64,000 nucleotides of DNA, taken from assembly GCF_018139565.1 (NCBI RefSeq), contig NZ_JAGSPK010000004.1, positions 124,001 through 188,000 of the forward strand, in the 5' to 3' direction. The position numbers and the translations under genes were made by a program. Of the stretch, positions 36,909 through 47,951 are shown piece after piece. This DNA is from Cognatundibacterium rivi. GTDB lineage: Bacteria; Pseudomonadota; Gammaproteobacteria; Burkholderiales; Burkholderiaceae_D. A model generated the notes under the pieces. It had not been told where the DNA came from. It saw nothing but the letters and a program-made list of their open reading frames with translations, and made no database searches. Position 1 is the first letter of the stretch. The number at the start of each line of letters is the position of its first letter.

Positions 36909-37978
36909 TGAATTGGCTGCTCACTGTTCAAACTTTTGGTCAGGGCGTGTTTGGCTATTTCTGGCCTCTGATCTGGAATCTGATTAAGATCGTTTGCGTT
37001 GTTGCTCCTATCATGGGCTTGGTGGCCTATCTCACTTTGTGGGAGCGTAAAATGATAGGCTGGATGCACATTCGTCTGGGCCCTAACCGAGTCGGCCCCG
37101 CAGGTCTGTTGCAGCCTATCGCTGATGCTGTGAAGTTGTTGCTGAAGGAAATTGTTGTTCCTGCAAAAGCAAATAAAGTTCTTTTTATACTTGCACCGAT
37201 TATGACGATTATGCCGGCGTTGGCGGCATGGTCTGTTATTCCATTTGGTCCCGACGTTGTACTGGCCAATGTTAATGCTGGCTTGTTGCTGATCATGGCA
37301 ATCACTTCTGTTGAGGTGTACGGCATTATCATCGCGGGCTGGGCATCTAATTCTAAATATGCATTTTTGGGTGCCATGCGTGCGTCAGCGCAGATGATCT
37401 CCTACGAAATTGCAATGGGTTTCGTGTTAGTCATCGTACTGATGGTTTCCGGAAGTCTGAATTTATCGGATATCGTTAATGCACAGACAAAAGGTCATTT
37501 TGCATCGATGGGCTTGAATTTCCTGTCATGGAACTGGTTGCCTTTGCTTCCTATGTTTGTTGTTTATGTTATTTCCGGGATTGCAGAAACAAATCGTCAT
37601 CCATTCGACGTGGTTGAAGGTGAATCTGAGATCGTCGCTGGTCATATGGTCGAATACTCGGGTATGTCTTTCGCTATGTTCTATCTGGCGGAATACGCCA
37701 ATATGATCCTGATTTCGACAATGGCTTCCCTGATGTTCCTGGGTGGCTGGGATGCTCCTCTGAATTCCATCGTATTCAACTGGGTACCAGGTTGGATTTG
37801 GCTGGGTCTGAAAACATTTGTAGTGGTTTCCATGTTTATCTGGGCTCGTGCATCTTTCCCTAGATATCGTTACGATCAGATCATGCGCTTGGGTTGGAAA
37901 GTATTTATCCCTTTAACTCTGGTGTATCTGGTGTTTGTCGCAGCATGGATACAAACGTCATGGAATATTTGGAAGTAA
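36908..37978 (+). CDS. nuoH: NADH-quinone oxidoreductase subunit H
   Basis: A 356-aa membrane subunit linking the quinone site to the proton channels. [19 protein letters not shown] and [19 protein letters not shown] are the conserved charged loops. About eight to nine transmembrane helices are evident from the hydrophobic pattern. Confidence 0.97.
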   Translation: MNWLLTVQTFGQGVFGYFWPLIWNLIKIVCVVAPIMGLVAYLTLWERKMIGWMHIRLGPNRVGPAGLLQPIADAVKLLLKEIVVPAKANKVLFILAPIMTIMPALAAWSVIPFGPDVVLANVNAGLLLIMAITSVEVYGIIIAGWASNSKYAFLGAMRASAQMISYEIAMGFVLVIVLMVSGSLNLSDIVNAQTKGHFASMGLNFLSWNWLPLLPMFVVYVISGIAETNRHPFDVVEGESEIVAGHMVEYSGMSFAMFYLAEYANMILISTMASLMFLGGWDAPLNSIVFNWVPGWIWLGLKTFVVVSMFIWARASFPRYRYDQIMRLGWKVFIPLTLVYLVFVAAWIQTSWNIWK

Positions 37979-37990
37979 GAGGCTGAAAAG

Positions 37991-38479
37991 ATGGAAGCAA
38001 TCAAAGATTTTTTTGGCAGCCTGATGCTGCGCGAACTGATAAAGGGACTGGCATTGACTGGTCGCTATATGTTCGCCCGCAAGATTACTGTCCAATTCCC
38101 AGAAGAAAAAACGCCGCAATCGCCACGTTTCCGCGGTTTGCATGCGCTGCGTCGCTATCCCAATGGTGAAGAGCGTTGCATTGCTTGTAAATTATGTGAA
38201 GCGGTTTGCCCAGCGATGGCGATTACGATTGAATCGGATCAGCGTGAAGACGGTAGTCGTCGCACGACACGATATGACATCGATCTGACCAAATGCATTT
38301 TCTGCGGTTTCTGTGAAGAATCCTGCCCGGTTGATTCCATCGTTGAAACGCATGTATTTGAATATCACGGTGAGAAGCGCGGCGATCTTTATTTCACTAA
38401 AGAGATGTTATTGGCAGTCGGTGATCGCTATGAACCACAAATTGCAGCTGCTCGTGCTGCTGACGCTGCATATCGCTAA
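37991..38479 (+). CDS. nuoI: NADH-quinone oxidoreductase subunit I
   Basis: A 162-aa ferredoxin-like subunit with two [4Fe-4S] clusters (N6a, N6b), from [12 protein letters not shown] and [12 protein letters not shown]. The N-terminal helix anchors it to the membrane. It lies 12 bp after nuoH. Confidence 0.97.
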   Translation: MEAIKDFFGSLMLRELIKGLALTGRYMFARKITVQFPEEKTPQSPRFRGLHALRRYPNGEERCIACKLCEAVCPAMAITIESDQREDGSRRTTRYDIDLTKCIFCGFCEESCPVDSIVETHVFEYHGEKRGDLYFTKEMLLAVGDRYEPQIAAARAADAAYR

Positions 38480-38495
38480 TTAGAACGGTTTCAAT

Positions 38496-39128
38496 ATGGA
38501 ATTTACTACCGCATTATTTTATGTTTTCGCAGCGATCCTTGTGCTCGCTGCGACACAGGTGATTACCGCACGTAATCCTGTGCATGCCGCGTTGTTCTTA
38601 GTGCTGTCGTTTTTCTCCGCAGCCGCAATATGGTTATTGTTGAAGGCGGAGTTTCTTGCCATCGTTTTGGTGTTGGTGTACGTCGGTGCAGTCATGGTGT
38701 TGTTTTTGTTCGTTGTGATGATGCTGGATATCGATATCGATAAATTACGAGCAGGATTCTGGGGACATTTACCATTGGCTGCGACTGTTGGTGTCGTGAT
38801 TGTTCTTGAGATGTCTGCAGTGTTATGGCGTGGTTTTTTACGTCCGGATAATCATGTTCCAGCTGCTGCGGATACGATAGGTAATACGAAAAATCTCGGT
38901 ATGGAAATTTTTACTCGCTACACATTGGCGTTTGAAATTGCCGCTGCAATTTTGTTACTCGCGATTGTTGCAGCTGTTGCATTGACTTTACGTCGTCGCA
39001 AAGACAGTAAATATTTTGATCCGGCAAAAGCTGTCAAAGTGAAAAGTGCTGATCGCGTTCGCATCGTGAAAATGAAAGCGGAATCTGAACGTACTTTAAC
39101 TTCATCGACAGAAAAGCAAGAGGGCTGA
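38496..39128 (+). CDS. nuoJ: NADH-quinone oxidoreductase subunit J
   Basis: A 210-aa membrane subunit with five predicted helices. The conserved segment [20 protein letters not shown] lies at about 50-69. The C-terminal ~35 residues are a charged cytoplasmic tail. Confidence 0.95.
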   Translation: MEFTTALFYVFAAILVLAATQVITARNPVHAALFLVLSFFSAAAIWLLLKAEFLAIVLVLVYVGAVMVLFLFVVMMLDIDIDKLRAGFWGHLPLAATVGVVIVLEMSAVLWRGFLRPDNHVPAAADTIGNTKNLGMEIFTRYTLAFEIAAAILLLAIVAAVALTLRRRKDSKYFDPAKAVKVKSADRVRIVKMKAESERTLTSSTEKQEG

Positions 39129-39129
39129 T

Positions 39130-39438
39130 ATGGCTTTGACACTGACACACTATCTGATACTTGGCGCGATTCTGTTTGCAATTTCTATTGTCGGCATTTT
39201 TCTGAATCGAAAAAATATTATCGTTTTGCTCATGGCAATTGAATTGAATTTGCTGGCGGTGAATATGAATTTCATCGCGTTCTCTCACTATCTGGGTGAT
39301 GCGGCCGGGCAAATTTTTGTATTTTTCATTCTGACAGTTGCTGCTGCAGAATCTGCGATTGGGCTTGCTATTCTCGTTGTCTTGTTCCGTAATCTGGACA
39401 CGATAAACGTCGAAGATTTGGACGCACTCAAAGGATAA
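39130..39438 (+). CDS. nuoK: NADH-quinone oxidoreductase subunit K
   Basis: A 102-aa membrane subunit with three helices. The proton-channel glutamates lie in [16 protein letters not shown] and [13 protein letters not shown]. It starts one base after the nuoJ stop. Confidence 0.97.
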   Translation: MALTLTHYLILGAILFAISIVGIFLNRKNIIVLLMAIELNLLAVNMNFIAFSHYLGDAAGQIFVFFILTVAAAESAIGLAILVVLFRNLDTINVEDLDALKG

Positions 39439-39519
39439 TGTTTCGTGGGGAAATGCTGCGCGCTGCTCCCCATCATTCGCTGGCGATTTAAAAAAGTAAT
39501 AAGCTAAAAAAGGGTCATC

Positions 39520-41556
39520 ATGGCGGGGCAACTTAACCCACAACTACTATTGGCAGTACCTCTGGCTCCATTGGCAGGATCTGCCATTGCCGGTTTACTG
39601 GGCACCAAATTTTTTGGTAACGTCGTAGGGCGTAAAGTTTCACACACCGCGACCATACTCGGTGTGCTAGTTGCATTCATTATTTCATGCATGACGCTTA
39701 ATGCTTTGATGAATGGCGCGCCAGTTTACAATGCTACTTTGTATCAATGGATGCAGGTTGCCGGTTTAAAACTGGAGGTTGGTTTTCTGGTCGATAATCT
39801 GACCGCGATGATGATGTGTGTAGTGACCTTTGTATCACTGATGGTGCATATTTACACGGTCGGCTACATGGCTGAAGATGAAGGTTACAACCGCTTTTTC
39901 TCATATATCTCGCTGTTCACGTTCTCCATGCTGATGCTGGTGATGAGCAACAACTTCCTGCAATTGTTTTTCGGTTGGGAAGCTGTGGGTCTGGTGTCTT
40001 ATTTGCTGATCGGTTTCTGGTACACCAAACCGACTGCAATTTACGCCAATATGAAGGCTTTTTTGGTTAATCGTGTAGGTGACTTCGGGTTTATCCTCGG
40101 TATCGGTCTGTTGCTCGCTTATGCGGGTTCCATGAACTACACAGAAGTGTTCGCGAAGAAAGAGGAACTGGCTAAACTGATTTTCCCAGGAACTGACTGG
40201 ATGTTGATTACGGTTGCCTGTATCTGCCTGTTTATCGGTGCTATGGGTAAATCTGCACAATTTCCGCTGCACGTCTGGTTACCAGATTCGATGGAAGGCC
40301 CAACCCCGATTTCTGCGCTGATTCATGCGGCGACCATGGTTACTGCCGGTATCTTTATGGTATCGCGCATGTCTCCGTTATTCGAATTGTCTGATACTGC
40401 TTTGTCGTTCATCTTGGTGATCGGCTCGATAACGGCGTTGTTCATGGGTTTCCTTGGTATTATCCAGAATGACATTAAACGTGTGGTTGCTTATTCCACA
40501 CTGTCTCAGCTCGGCTATATGACGGTTGCACTGGGCGCTTCAGCATACTCGGTTGCTGTGTTTCACCTGATGACCCATGCGTTCTTTAAAGCACTGCTGT
40601 TCCTTGCGGCAGGCTCGGTCATCATTGGTATGCACCATGATCAGGATATCCGGAACATGGGCGGACTTCGTAAATACATGCCTATCACCTGGATCACTTC
40701 ATTGTTAGGTTCTTTAGCGTTGATTGGTACTCCATTCTTCTCAGGTTTTTACTCCAAAGACAGTATTATCGAAGCGGTTCAGGCCTCTCATATTGCTGGC
40801 TCTGGCTTTGCTCAGTTTGCTGTCTTAGCAGGTGTATTTGTCACAGCGTTTTATTCTTTCCGTATGTACTTTCTGGTGTTCCACGGAAAAGAAAATTTTG
40901 GACATGCGCATGATCACCATGATGCGCACCATGCAGCGGATGAACATCATCACGGGTTGGCACCAGGCCAAAAACCACATGAGTCTCCATTCGTTGTCTG
41001 GTTTCCGCTGGTGATGTTAGCGATTCCGTCTGTATTAGTCGGTTTCATCGCGATTGAACCTATGCTGTTCGGTAGTTTCTTTAAGGACGTTATTTTCGTC
41101 AATGAAGCTCACCATGCGATGGAAGAGTTAAAACACGAGTTTCACGGCCCCATTGCGATGGCAAGACATGCACTGACGTCAGCTCCGTTCTGGTTAGCAT
41201 TTGCGGGTGTGGCTGTTTCCTATTTCTTCTATATGGTCAAGCCGTCGATACCTGCGGCAATCAAGAAAAATGCAAGTGCCGTCTACACTTTGCTCGACAA
41301 CAAATACTACATGGACAGGTTTAATGAAATCGTTTTTGCCGGTGGCGCACGTTTGCTCGGTCAGGGACTGTGGAATGTTGGCGATAAAGGCTTAATTGAT
41401 GGATTGGTCGTGAATGGTAGTGCGAAGCTGGTGGGATGGTTCTCAAAGCTTGTTCGCTTATTCCAGAGCGGCTACATCTATCACTATGCTTTTGTAATGA
41501 TTTTGGGCGTGTTGGCATTCCTCGTGTATTTCATGCCATTCCCTTTTGCTAAATAA
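39520..41556 (+). CDS. nuoL: NADH-quinone oxidoreductase subunit L
   Basis: A 678-aa antiporter-like proton-pumping subunit with the long lateral helix. LLIGFWYTKPTAIYANMKAF and the HVWLPDSMEGPTPISALIHA channel block are intact. A loop at about residues 465-485 is strikingly rich in histidine (HAHDHHDAHHAADEHHHG), between two membrane helices. The loop is seen directly; its function is unknown. Confidence 0.97.
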   Translation: MAGQLNPQLLLAVPLAPLAGSAIAGLLGTKFFGNVVGRKVSHTATILGVLVAFIISCMTLNALMNGAPVYNATLYQWMQVAGLKLEVGFLVDNLTAMMMCVVTFVSLMVHIYTVGYMAEDEGYNRFFSYISLFTFSMLMLVMSNNFLQLFFGWEAVGLVSYLLIGFWYTKPTAIYANMKAFLVNRVGDFGFILGIGLLLAYAGSMNYTEVFAKKEELAKLIFPGTDWMLITVACICLFIGAMGKSAQFPLHVWLPDSMEGPTPISALIHAATMVTAGIFMVSRMSPLFELSDTALSFILVIGSITALFMGFLGIIQNDIKRVVAYSTLSQLGYMTVALGASAYSVAVFHLMTHAFFKALLFLAAGSVIIGMHHDQDIRNMGGLRKYMPITWITSLLGSLALIGTPFFSGFYSKDSIIEAVQASHIAGSGFAQFAVLAGVFVTAFYSFRMYFLVFHGKENFGHAHDHHDAHHAADEHHHGLAPGQKPHESPFVVWFPLVMLAIPSVLVGFIAIEPMLFGSFFKDVIFVNEAHHAMEELKHEFHGPIAMARHALTSAPFWLAFAGVAVSYFFYMVKPSIPAAIKKNASAVYTLLDNKYYMDRFNEIVFAGGARLLGQGLWNVGDKGLIDGLVVNGSAKLVGWFSKLVRLFQSGYIYHYAFVMILGVLAFLVYFMPFPFAK

Positions 41557-41582
41557 GTGACCTCGGCTAAAAAAATATAATC

Positions 41583-43076
41583 ATGATGCAGTCAACTTCC
41601 TCCTTACTCAGCCTGGCGATCTGGTGTCCAATCGCATTTGGTATTTTTGTTCTGGCTTTTGGCCGTGATCATAACCGTGGTTTAGTTCGCGGTGTGTCTC
41701 TGCTTGGTTCTTTAACGAGTTTTCTCGTAACCTTGCCGCTGATCACCAATTTTGATAATTCAGCGCATGGGATGCAATTTGTTGAGAAATTTTCCTGGAT
41801 AGAAAAATTCAACATTTTTTACTCACTTGGTATTGATGGTATTTCTCTATGGCTGGTGCCACTGACAGCGTTTATTACCGTGATTGTCGTTATTGCAGCC
41901 TGGGAAGTTGTTGAGAAACAGGTGGCTCAGTACATGGGTGCTTTCCTGATTCTGTCCGGCCTGATGATTGGTGTTTTCTGCGCTTTGGACGGCATGTTGT
42001 TTTATGTTTTCTTTGAAGCGACTTTGATACCGATGTATATCATCGTCGGTATCTGGGGTGGTCCAAACAGGGTTTACGCGGCATTCAAATTTTTCCTGTA
42101 CACCTTGCTTGGCTCTTTACTGACTTTGCTTGCCATCATTTATCTGTACATTCAGGCGGGTCACTCGTTTGATATCCTGGTCTGGCACAAACTGCCGCTT
42201 CCGATGTCAACACAGATCGCTATTTTCTGCGCATTCTTGATGGCATTTGCTGTTAAGGTACCGATGTGGCCAGTGCATACGTGGTTGCCCGATGCTCACG
42301 TTGAAGCGCCTACCGGTGGTTCAGTTGTTCTGGCCGCGATCATGTTGAAGCTGGGTGCTTACGGTTTCCTGCGTTTCTCTTTACCTATTGCACCGGACGC
42401 AAGCCACTATATGGCTGGTTTCATGATTACTTTGTCTCTGGTTGCGGTGATTTATATTGGTCTGGTCGCACTGGTGCAGGCTGATATGAAAAAGCTGGTC
42501 GCGTATTCATCTATTGCGCATATGGGTTTTGTTACACTCGGGTTTTTCATGTTTAACGACATGTCTGTACAGGGTGCGATTGTACAAATGATTTCTCATG
42601 GCTTTATCTCTGGCGCGATGTTCCTGTGTATCGGCGTTTTGTACGACCGTGTGCATTCACGTCAGATCGTAGACTACGGTGGTGTAGTGAATAAGATGCC
42701 TAAATTTGCAGCATTGTTTGTGTTGTTTTCAATGGCCAACTGCGGTTTGCCAGCAACGTCAGGCTTTGTCGGTGAGTTCATGGTGATTCTCGGCGCAGTA
42801 CAGTTTAATTTCTGGATTGGCATGCTCGCCGCAACAGCATTGATTTTCGGTGCAGCGTATTCTTTGTGGATGGTCAAGCGGGTTGTTTTCGGCAAAATCA
42901 CGAATGAGCATGTTGCTCATCTGAGTGATATCAATGCACGTGAATTTTTTATGTTGGGCGTTTTAGCAATCGCTGTGATTGTAATGGGATTGTATCCAGC
43001 ACCTTTTACCGACGCGATGCAAGTTTCCGTGACTGATCTTTTAAAGCATGTGGCGACGTCAAAGTTACCGCTCTGA
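41583..43076 (+). CDS. nuoM: NADH-quinone oxidoreductase subunit M
   Basis: A 497-aa antiporter-like subunit. FFEATLIPMYIIVGIWGG carries the key Glu, and the channel Lys and His occur around VPMWPVHTWLPDAHVEAPTG. About fourteen transmembrane helices. It lies 26 bp after nuoL. Confidence 0.97.
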   Translation: MMQSTSSLLSLAIWCPIAFGIFVLAFGRDHNRGLVRGVSLLGSLTSFLVTLPLITNFDNSAHGMQFVEKFSWIEKFNIFYSLGIDGISLWLVPLTAFITVIVVIAAWEVVEKQVAQYMGAFLILSGLMIGVFCALDGMLFYVFFEATLIPMYIIVGIWGGPNRVYAAFKFFLYTLLGSLLTLLAIIYLYIQAGHSFDILVWHKLPLPMSTQIAIFCAFLMAFAVKVPMWPVHTWLPDAHVEAPTGGSVVLAAIMLKLGAYGFLRFSLPIAPDASHYMAGFMITLSLVAVIYIGLVALVQADMKKLVAYSSIAHMGFVTLGFFMFNDMSVQGAIVQMISHGFISGAMFLCIGVLYDRVHSRQIVDYGGVVNKMPKFAALFVLFSMANCGLPATSGFVGEFMVILGAVQFNFWIGMLAATALIFGAAYSLWMVKRVVFGKITNEHVAHLSDINAREFFMLGVLAIAVIVMGLYPAPFTDAMQVSVTDLLKHVATSKLPL

Positions 43077-43162
43077 TTGAAGATATAGACAAGTAAGCCC
43101 GTCGACAATTTTCGTTGCGCTAATTGTGTGACAGCAGATTAATGCTAGTAGAACTGAATAAT

Positions 43163-44638
43163 ATGAACTTCACACCACTTTATCCTGAAATATTTTTGCT
43201 GCTGGCAATCTGTACTATTTTGCTGGTTGACATGTTTTTGCCTGATAGCAAACGTAACCTGACTTACGTCATGAGCATACTTGCTTTGTTTGTTTGTGGT
43301 GCGCTGACGATCGCGACTTCGAATACTGACGGGTCAACTTATGTCAGCAACAACATGTTTGTCTCAGATCCGATGTCGACCCTGCTCAAGCTTTGCTCTT
43401 ATGTTGCGGTGGGCATGACTTTCATCTATTCACGTCAATACGTGACAGATCGCGGGATGACCAATGGCAAGTCGGGTGGTGAATTTTATGTCTTGGCATT
43501 GTTTTCTCTGTTAGGGCAGATGATCATGATTTCAGGGAATAATTTCCTGATTATCTATCTTGGTCTGGAATTGATGTCTTTGTCTTTGTATGCACTGGTT
43601 GCCTTGCGCCGTGAACATACACCGTCAACCGAAGCATCAATGAAATACTTTATTCTTGGTGCGCTGGCATCCGGGTTCATGCTCTACGGTATTTCTATGT
43701 TGTACGGTGCCACCGGCTCTTTGGAATTAGCGGAAGTTGCCAAGGTAGCGAGCTCTCCAACTGCAAATAAAACTATTCTGGTGTTTGGTATTGTATTTCT
43801 GGTGGCGGGCTTGGCATTCAAGTTAGGCGTTGTTCCTTTCCACATGTGGGTACCCGATGTATATCAGGGGGCTCCTACAGCAGTGACATTGTTATTGGGT
43901 GGCGCTCCGAAATTAGCCGCCTTTGCGATGACATTCAGGTTATTAGTTGAAGGCTTGTTCTCTCAGGCGGTAGACTGGCAACAAATGCTGGTTGTGTTGG
44001 CGGTACTGTCGATGGCAATCGGTAATCTTACTGCTATTGCTCAGACTAATCTGAAGCGTATGCTTGCATACTCGACTATTTCTCATATGGGCTTTTTGTT
44101 GTTGGGTCTGTTGTCTGGCGTTGCTCACGGTAACACTGCTCTTGCCGCCGATGCGTACAGTGCCGCGATGTTTTATAGCATCACGTATGTGTTAACCACG
44201 TTAGGTACTTTCGGCGTCATTATGTTGCTGGCTCGTTCTGGTTTTGAAGCTGAAAATCTTGACGATCTGAAAGGTCTGAACAAACGCTCGCCTTGGTTTG
44301 CATTGGTCATGTTGCTGTTGATGTTTTCTCTGGCAGGCATTCCTCCGTTGATGGGCTTTTATGCCAAGTTGTCAGTGTTACAGTCGGTGATCGCAACCGG
44401 ACAGGTATGGTTGTCCTTAGTGGCTGTGTTGTTCTCTTTGATTGGCGCGTTTTATTATCTTCGCGTTGTTAAACTGATGTACTTTGATGAAGCCTCAGAC
44501 AACGCTTTGATTACTCCTAGTGTTGACGTTCGCGTGGTCTTGAGCATGAATGGATTAGCCGTTTTAATTCTCGGTATCGTCCCTGGTGGTTTGATGACGG
44601 CATGTTTGAACGCGGTTGTAAAAACCTTAGCGTCATAA
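43163..44638 (+). CDS. nuoN: NADH-quinone oxidoreductase subunit N
   Basis: A 491-aa antiporter-like subunit, last of the fourteen complex I genes. Conserved blocks are [14 protein letters not shown] and [20 protein letters not shown]. The start is uncertain: ATG at 43163 gives the family-like [14 protein letters not shown], while ATG at 43142 would add seven residues; neither has a strong ribosome site. Confidence 0.94.
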   Translation: MNFTPLYPEIFLLLAICTILLVDMFLPDSKRNLTYVMSILALFVCGALTIATSNTDGSTYVSNNMFVSDPMSTLLKLCSYVAVGMTFIYSRQYVTDRGMTNGKSGGEFYVLALFSLLGQMIMISGNNFLIIYLGLELMSLSLYALVALRREHTPSTEASMKYFILGALASGFMLYGISMLYGATGSLELAEVAKVASSPTANKTILVFGIVFLVAGLAFKLGVVPFHMWVPDVYQGAPTAVTLLLGGAPKLAAFAMTFRLLVEGLFSQAVDWQQMLVVLAVLSMAIGNLTAIAQTNLKRMLAYSTISHMGFLLLGLLSGVAHGNTALAADAYSAAMFYSITYVLTTLGTFGVIMLLARSGFEAENLDDLKGLNKRSPWFALVMLLLMFSLAGIPPLMGFYAKLSVLQSVIATGQVWLSLVAVLFSLIGAFYYLRVVKLMYFDEASDNALITPSVDVRVVLSMNGLAVLILGIVPGGLMTACLNAVVKTLAS

Positions 44639-44650
44639 GGTTCATCTCTT

Positions 44651-44962
44651 TTGACTAGTTTGACTTCCGTCTGGTTGATCGTCGTGTTGGCAGTTATCGC
44701 TGCCAACCTGCCTTTTTTTAATGAACGCTGTTTCGCAGTTTTTGCGTTACGGCGTTTTTCTTTTATCAAACCATTTTGGTTGCGTTTGCTTGAACTGATC
44801 GTCTTGTATTTTGTGATTGGTGCTACTGGCGCATTCTTTGAGAGTTCAAGCGGCAATCGCTTTCCGCAAGGATGGGAATTTTTTGCTATCACCGCTTTTT
44901 TATTTCTGGTTTTAGCTTTTCCCGGATTTGTCTTTCGTTACCTAAGGCGGCGTCGTGACTGA
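44651..44962 (+). CDS. DUF2818 family membrane protein
   Basis: A 103-aa small membrane protein with about three hydrophobic helices, containing ANLPFFNERCF and the C-terminal FRYLRRRRD. DUF2818 genes regularly follow nuoN in betaproteobacteria, so a role in complex I assembly or stability is possible but unproven. It starts with TTG at 44651, 12 bp after nuoN. Confidence 0.82.
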   Translation: MTSLTSVWLIVVLAVIAANLPFFNERCFAVFALRRFSFIKPFWLRLLELIVLYFVIGATGAFFESSSGNRFPQGWEFFAITAFLFLVLAFPGFVFRYLRRRRD

Positions 44963-45521
44963 TCGTTTTTCTGGCGACGCGCACTTACTTGAGGAAAAGA
45001 TCAGCGGCAGCCTGGTCTACGAGGGTGATTTTCTGCAGGTTCAAAAGGATAATGTATCTTTGCCAAATGGCCATGTCGCAACCAGAGAGTTTATACGCCA
45101 TCCGGGGGCTGTCGTCATTATTCCGATATTTGACGATAACAAAATTCTGCTTGAACGCCAATTTCGTTATCCGCTGAATCGAGTTTTTATTGAATTCCCT
45201 GCAGGGAAAATTGATGCCGGTGAAGACCCTTTGATTTGCGCTCAAAGAGAGTTGCGCGAAGAGACTGGTTATACGGCAACCGATTGGCGCCATCTCTGCA
45301 CGATTCATAATGCCATCGCCTATTCCGACGAAAGGCTGGAGATTTACGTTGCCCGTGGTTTAACAGCCGGTCCGGCTTCTTTAGATGAAGAAGAATTTTT
45401 AGAAACATTTACAGCCACTGCAACAGAGATGTCAGATTGGGTAAGAGCTGGCAAGATTACGGATGTAAAAACCGTGATAGGTTCATTTTGGCTGGAAAAG
45501 ATACTGTCAGATCAATGGTAA
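44955..45521 (+). CDS. NUDIX hydrolase (ADP-ribose pyrophosphatase type)
   Basis: A 188-aa hydrolase with a complete Nudix box G-x5-E-x7-REUXEEXGU (GKIDAGED then QRELREETGYT, about residues 82-106). The family cleaves ADP-ribose and similar NDP-X compounds. It starts with GTG, overlapping the DUF2818 gene by eight bases, and ends the nuo transcription unit. A product link to NADH turnover is attractive but inferred. Confidence 0.88.
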   Translation: MTDRFSGDAHLLEEKISGSLVYEGDFLQVQKDNVSLPNGHVATREFIRHPGAVVIIPIFDDNKILLERQFRYPLNRVFIEFPAGKIDAGEDPLICAQRELREETGYTATDWRHLCTIHNAIAYSDERLEIYVARGLTAGPASLDEEEFLETFTATATEMSDWVRAGKITDVKTVIGSFWLEKILSDQW

Positions 45522-45544
45522 GTTGATCGTCGTTGGATCAATAT

Positions 45545-45577
45545 AAAAAGGCCGGCGTAAATTACGTCGGCCTTTTT
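45545..45577. terminator. Bidirectional terminator closing the nuo unit and scoAB
   Basis: AAAAAGGCCGGCGTAA pairs with TTACGTCGGCCTTTTT (one G-T), giving A- and T-runs on both sides. It separates the convergent NUDIX and scoB genes. Confidence 0.93.
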
Positions 45578-45596
45578 AATTCAAAGCGTGAATGAT

Positions 45597-46238
45597 CTAT
45601 TGAAATGCGCTGATATCAATTTTTGCTTCAGTTTTCGCGACAACTTCTTCCACGCTGACGTCATGAGCGAGCTCAATTAACTTAAAGCCTTCCTGAGTAA
45701 CATCAATCACACCCAGATCGGTAATAATACGGTTGACGACACCAACCCCGGTTAACGGCAGGTTGCAGGATTTAAGAAGCTTGTGCGCATTGTCTTTCGC
45801 AACATGCTCCATCAGAACCACCACACGTCCTACGCCTGCGACCAGATCCATTGCGCCACCCATGCCCTTAACCATCTTGCCTGGTATCATCCAATTCGCG
45901 AGATCACCATTTTCGCTGACTTGCATTGCCCCTAAAATGGCAAGATTGATTTTTCCACCACGTATCATTGCGAAAGAATCGGCCGAGCTGAAAATGGAAG
46001 AGCCGGGCAGGGTAGTTACTGTCTGTTTTCCTGCATTAATTAAATCAGGGTCAACTTCATCTTCGGTCGGAAAGGGACCAATCCCCAGCAGCCCATTTTC
46101 AGATTGTAACCAGACTTCCATGCCAGCAGGCACATGGTTTGCCACTAGCGTTGGCAGACCAATTCCGAGATTAACGTAAAATCCGTCTTGCAATTCTAAT
46201 GCTGCGCGTGCAGCCATTTCATCGCGATTCCATGCCAT
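45597..46238 (-). CDS. scoB: 3-oxoacid CoA-transferase subunit B
   Basis: A 213-aa catalytic subunit that moves CoA from succinyl-CoA to acetoacetate (or a similar 3-oxoacid). The catalytic glutamate lies in [11 protein letters not shown] (about 43-53), preceded by [15 protein letters not shown]. It pairs with ScoA, 18 bp upstream. The product feeds ketone-body carbon into acetyl-CoA. Confidence 0.93.
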   Translation of the reverse strand: MAWNRDEMAARAALELQDGFYVNLGIGLPTLVANHVPAGMEVWLQSENGLLGIGPFPTEDEVDPDLINAGKQTVTTLPGSSIFSSADSFAMIRGGKINLAILGAMQVSENGDLANWMIPGKMVKGMGGAMDLVAGVGRVVVLMEHVAKDNAHKLLKSCNLPLTGVGVVNRIITDLGVIDVTQEGFKLIELAHDVSVEEVVAKTEAKIDISAFQ

Positions 46239-46256
46239 ATTAATTCTCCTGGTATC

Positions 46257-46958
46257 TTATTTAGTGGGGCGCACAGTGCGTTGCTCAATACGTTTTTCGG
46301 GTTGCGTATTGACGACGATGCGATGCACGAAAATACCCGGAGTATGAATTTCATCCGGATCGAGATCACCTGTTTCTACCAGCACTTCCACTTCTGCAAT
46401 AGTGACTTTCCCTGCCATCGCCACATTGGGATTGAAATTACGTGCCGTTTTCCGATAGACCAAATTTCCCGCCTTATCTGCTTTCCACGCTTTTACCAGC
46501 GAGACATCGGCAACCAAGGCTCTTTCCATAACATATTTCTGACCATCAAATTCACGAATTTCCTTACCTTCTGCAACGATAGTACCGACACCTGTTTTCG
46601 TAAAAAATGCCGGAATGCCAGCACCGCCGGCGCGAAGTTTTTCTGCCAGTGTTCCTTGTGGAGTGAATTCCAATTCTAATTCGCCAGCCAGATACTGACG
46701 TTCGAATTCTTTATTTTCACCAACATAGGAAGAAACCATTTTTTTAATCTGACGTGTTGTCAATAATTGGCCGAGCCCAAAACCATCGACGCCGGCATTA
46801 TTAGAAATGGCCGTCAATTCTTTGACACCAGAATCACGCAACGCGGCAATCAAAGCTTCCGGTATTCCACATAAACCAAAACCACCAACCGCGATTGTCT
46901 GCCCATTTTTGACTACATTGGCCAAGGCGGCCTTTGCGTCCGGATATTCCTTATTCAT
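46257..46958 (-). CDS. scoA: 3-oxoacid CoA-transferase subunit A
   Basis: A 233-aa partner of ScoB. The oxoacid-binding loop [13 protein letters not shown] (about 26-38) and the central [15 protein letters not shown] are typical. Start at 46958 (MNKEYPD) with Shine-Dalgarno GAGGAGA; a longer in-frame ORF to 47087 lacks one. The gene is divergent from the PAS-LuxR regulator. Confidence 0.93.
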   Translation of the reverse strand: MNKEYPDAKAALANVVKNGQTIAVGGFGLCGIPEALIAALRDSGVKELTAISNNAGVDGFGLGQLLTTRQIKKMVSSYVGENKEFERQYLAGELELEFTPQGTLAEKLRAGGAGIPAFFTKTGVGTIVAEGKEIREFDGQKYVMERALVADVSLVKAWKADKAGNLVYRKTARNFNPNVAMAGKVTIAEVEVLVETGDLDPDEIHTPGIFVHRIVVNTQPEKRIEQRTVRPTK

Positions 46959-47142
46959 CGTTGTCTCCTCATAGATATTTCGGGAAATACTTGCCTGTTT
47001 TTCTCGCAACAACACGAATATCGGTTGCTGGCGTATTACTTTTTTCAGAATAGGGCTCAGGATAAGATGCTGAGCTATACTCCGCAATACCGTAAAACTA
47101 CCTGAATAAATTTACCTTATCCATCTGCACAAGAACAACCAT

Positions 47143-47703
47143 ATGATAGAGATGCACACTATTGATTTTGAAGTTATTTTCCAACAAGCACCGATAGGAA
47201 TGTGTGTCTCTCAAAACCGTATTATTTATGCCTGCAATGATGATCTTGCACAGATGTTTCACTATAAAAAAAGCGATCTGATCGGGCAATCTTTCCAGAT
47301 ACTCTATCCAAGCCCTGATGAATTCGAGCGTACTGGTGCTCGCATCACGCCTATCATGAATGCAAAGGGTTCCTATTCTGATGAGCGCATTATGAAGAGA
47401 GCGAATCAGGAATTATTCTGGTGTCACGTAACCGGACGCGGGTTGCGGAAAAATGAGCCGCATGCGGCCGGTATCTGGACATTTGAAGACCTGAGTGCAA
47501 AGCGCCCAGTGAGTGCTGAACTCACGCCGAGAGAAAGGGAGATCGCTGCCTTGCTTGTTGAGGGAAAGACCAGTAAATTGATCGCCAGGCAGATATCACT
47601 CAGCCCAAGAACAGTTGAAATGCATAGAGCGAAGCTGATGAAGAAATTTTCTGCCGCAACATCAAGCGAGCTCGTGCATAAGTTGCTGAGAATTATGCGT
47701 TAA
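47143..47703 (+). CDS. PAS domain-LuxR family transcriptional regulator
   Basis: A 186-aa regulator with an N-terminal PAS domain (about 5-110: IFQQAPIGMCVSQNRIIYAC) and a C-terminal LuxR helix-turn-helix (about 122-180: LTPREREIAALLVEGKTSKL, then SPRTVEMHRAKLMKKF). It lacks a phosphoacceptor receiver domain, so it likely responds through the PAS ligand. It is divergent from scoAB, 184 bp away, and so is their likely regulator; that link is inference. Confidence 0.85.
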   Translation: MIEMHTIDFEVIFQQAPIGMCVSQNRIIYACNDDLAQMFHYKKSDLIGQSFQILYPSPDEFERTGARITPIMNAKGSYSDERIMKRANQELFWCHVTGRGLRKNEPHAAGIWTFEDLSAKRPVSAELTPREREIAALLVEGKTSKLIARQISLSPRTVEMHRAKLMKKFSAATSSELVHKLLRIMR

Positions 47704-47899
47704 CCCGTTTTTCGCTCGATGGGGCAATATCTGCGTAGGGCGACGCGGCGTGTTCGGCCATGTCAGAATACAGATGATAATAAAGGGATATCCCGCGGTT
47801 TTGCTGACAGAAAATCTGTTGATCCGTTTAGGTACTTGAGGCTTAAGTAGTATAGGAAAAAAATTTTTACTATTGCGGAATTGGTGGCTAATTTTCTGA

Positions 47900-47937
47900 C
47901 TCGTATGAGTTAGGGTTGTTAACCTTACTCACACGAG
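47900..47937. other. 15-bp imperfect hairpin in the LuxR-SDR convergent gap
   Basis: CTCGTATGAGTTAGG (47900-47914) pairs with CCTTACTCACACGAG (47923-47937), with two mismatches. No T-run follows on either side. It sits 14 bp past the SDR stop and may protect mRNA 3' ends. Confidence 0.5.
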
Positions 47938-47951
47938 ATCAATGAAATCAG

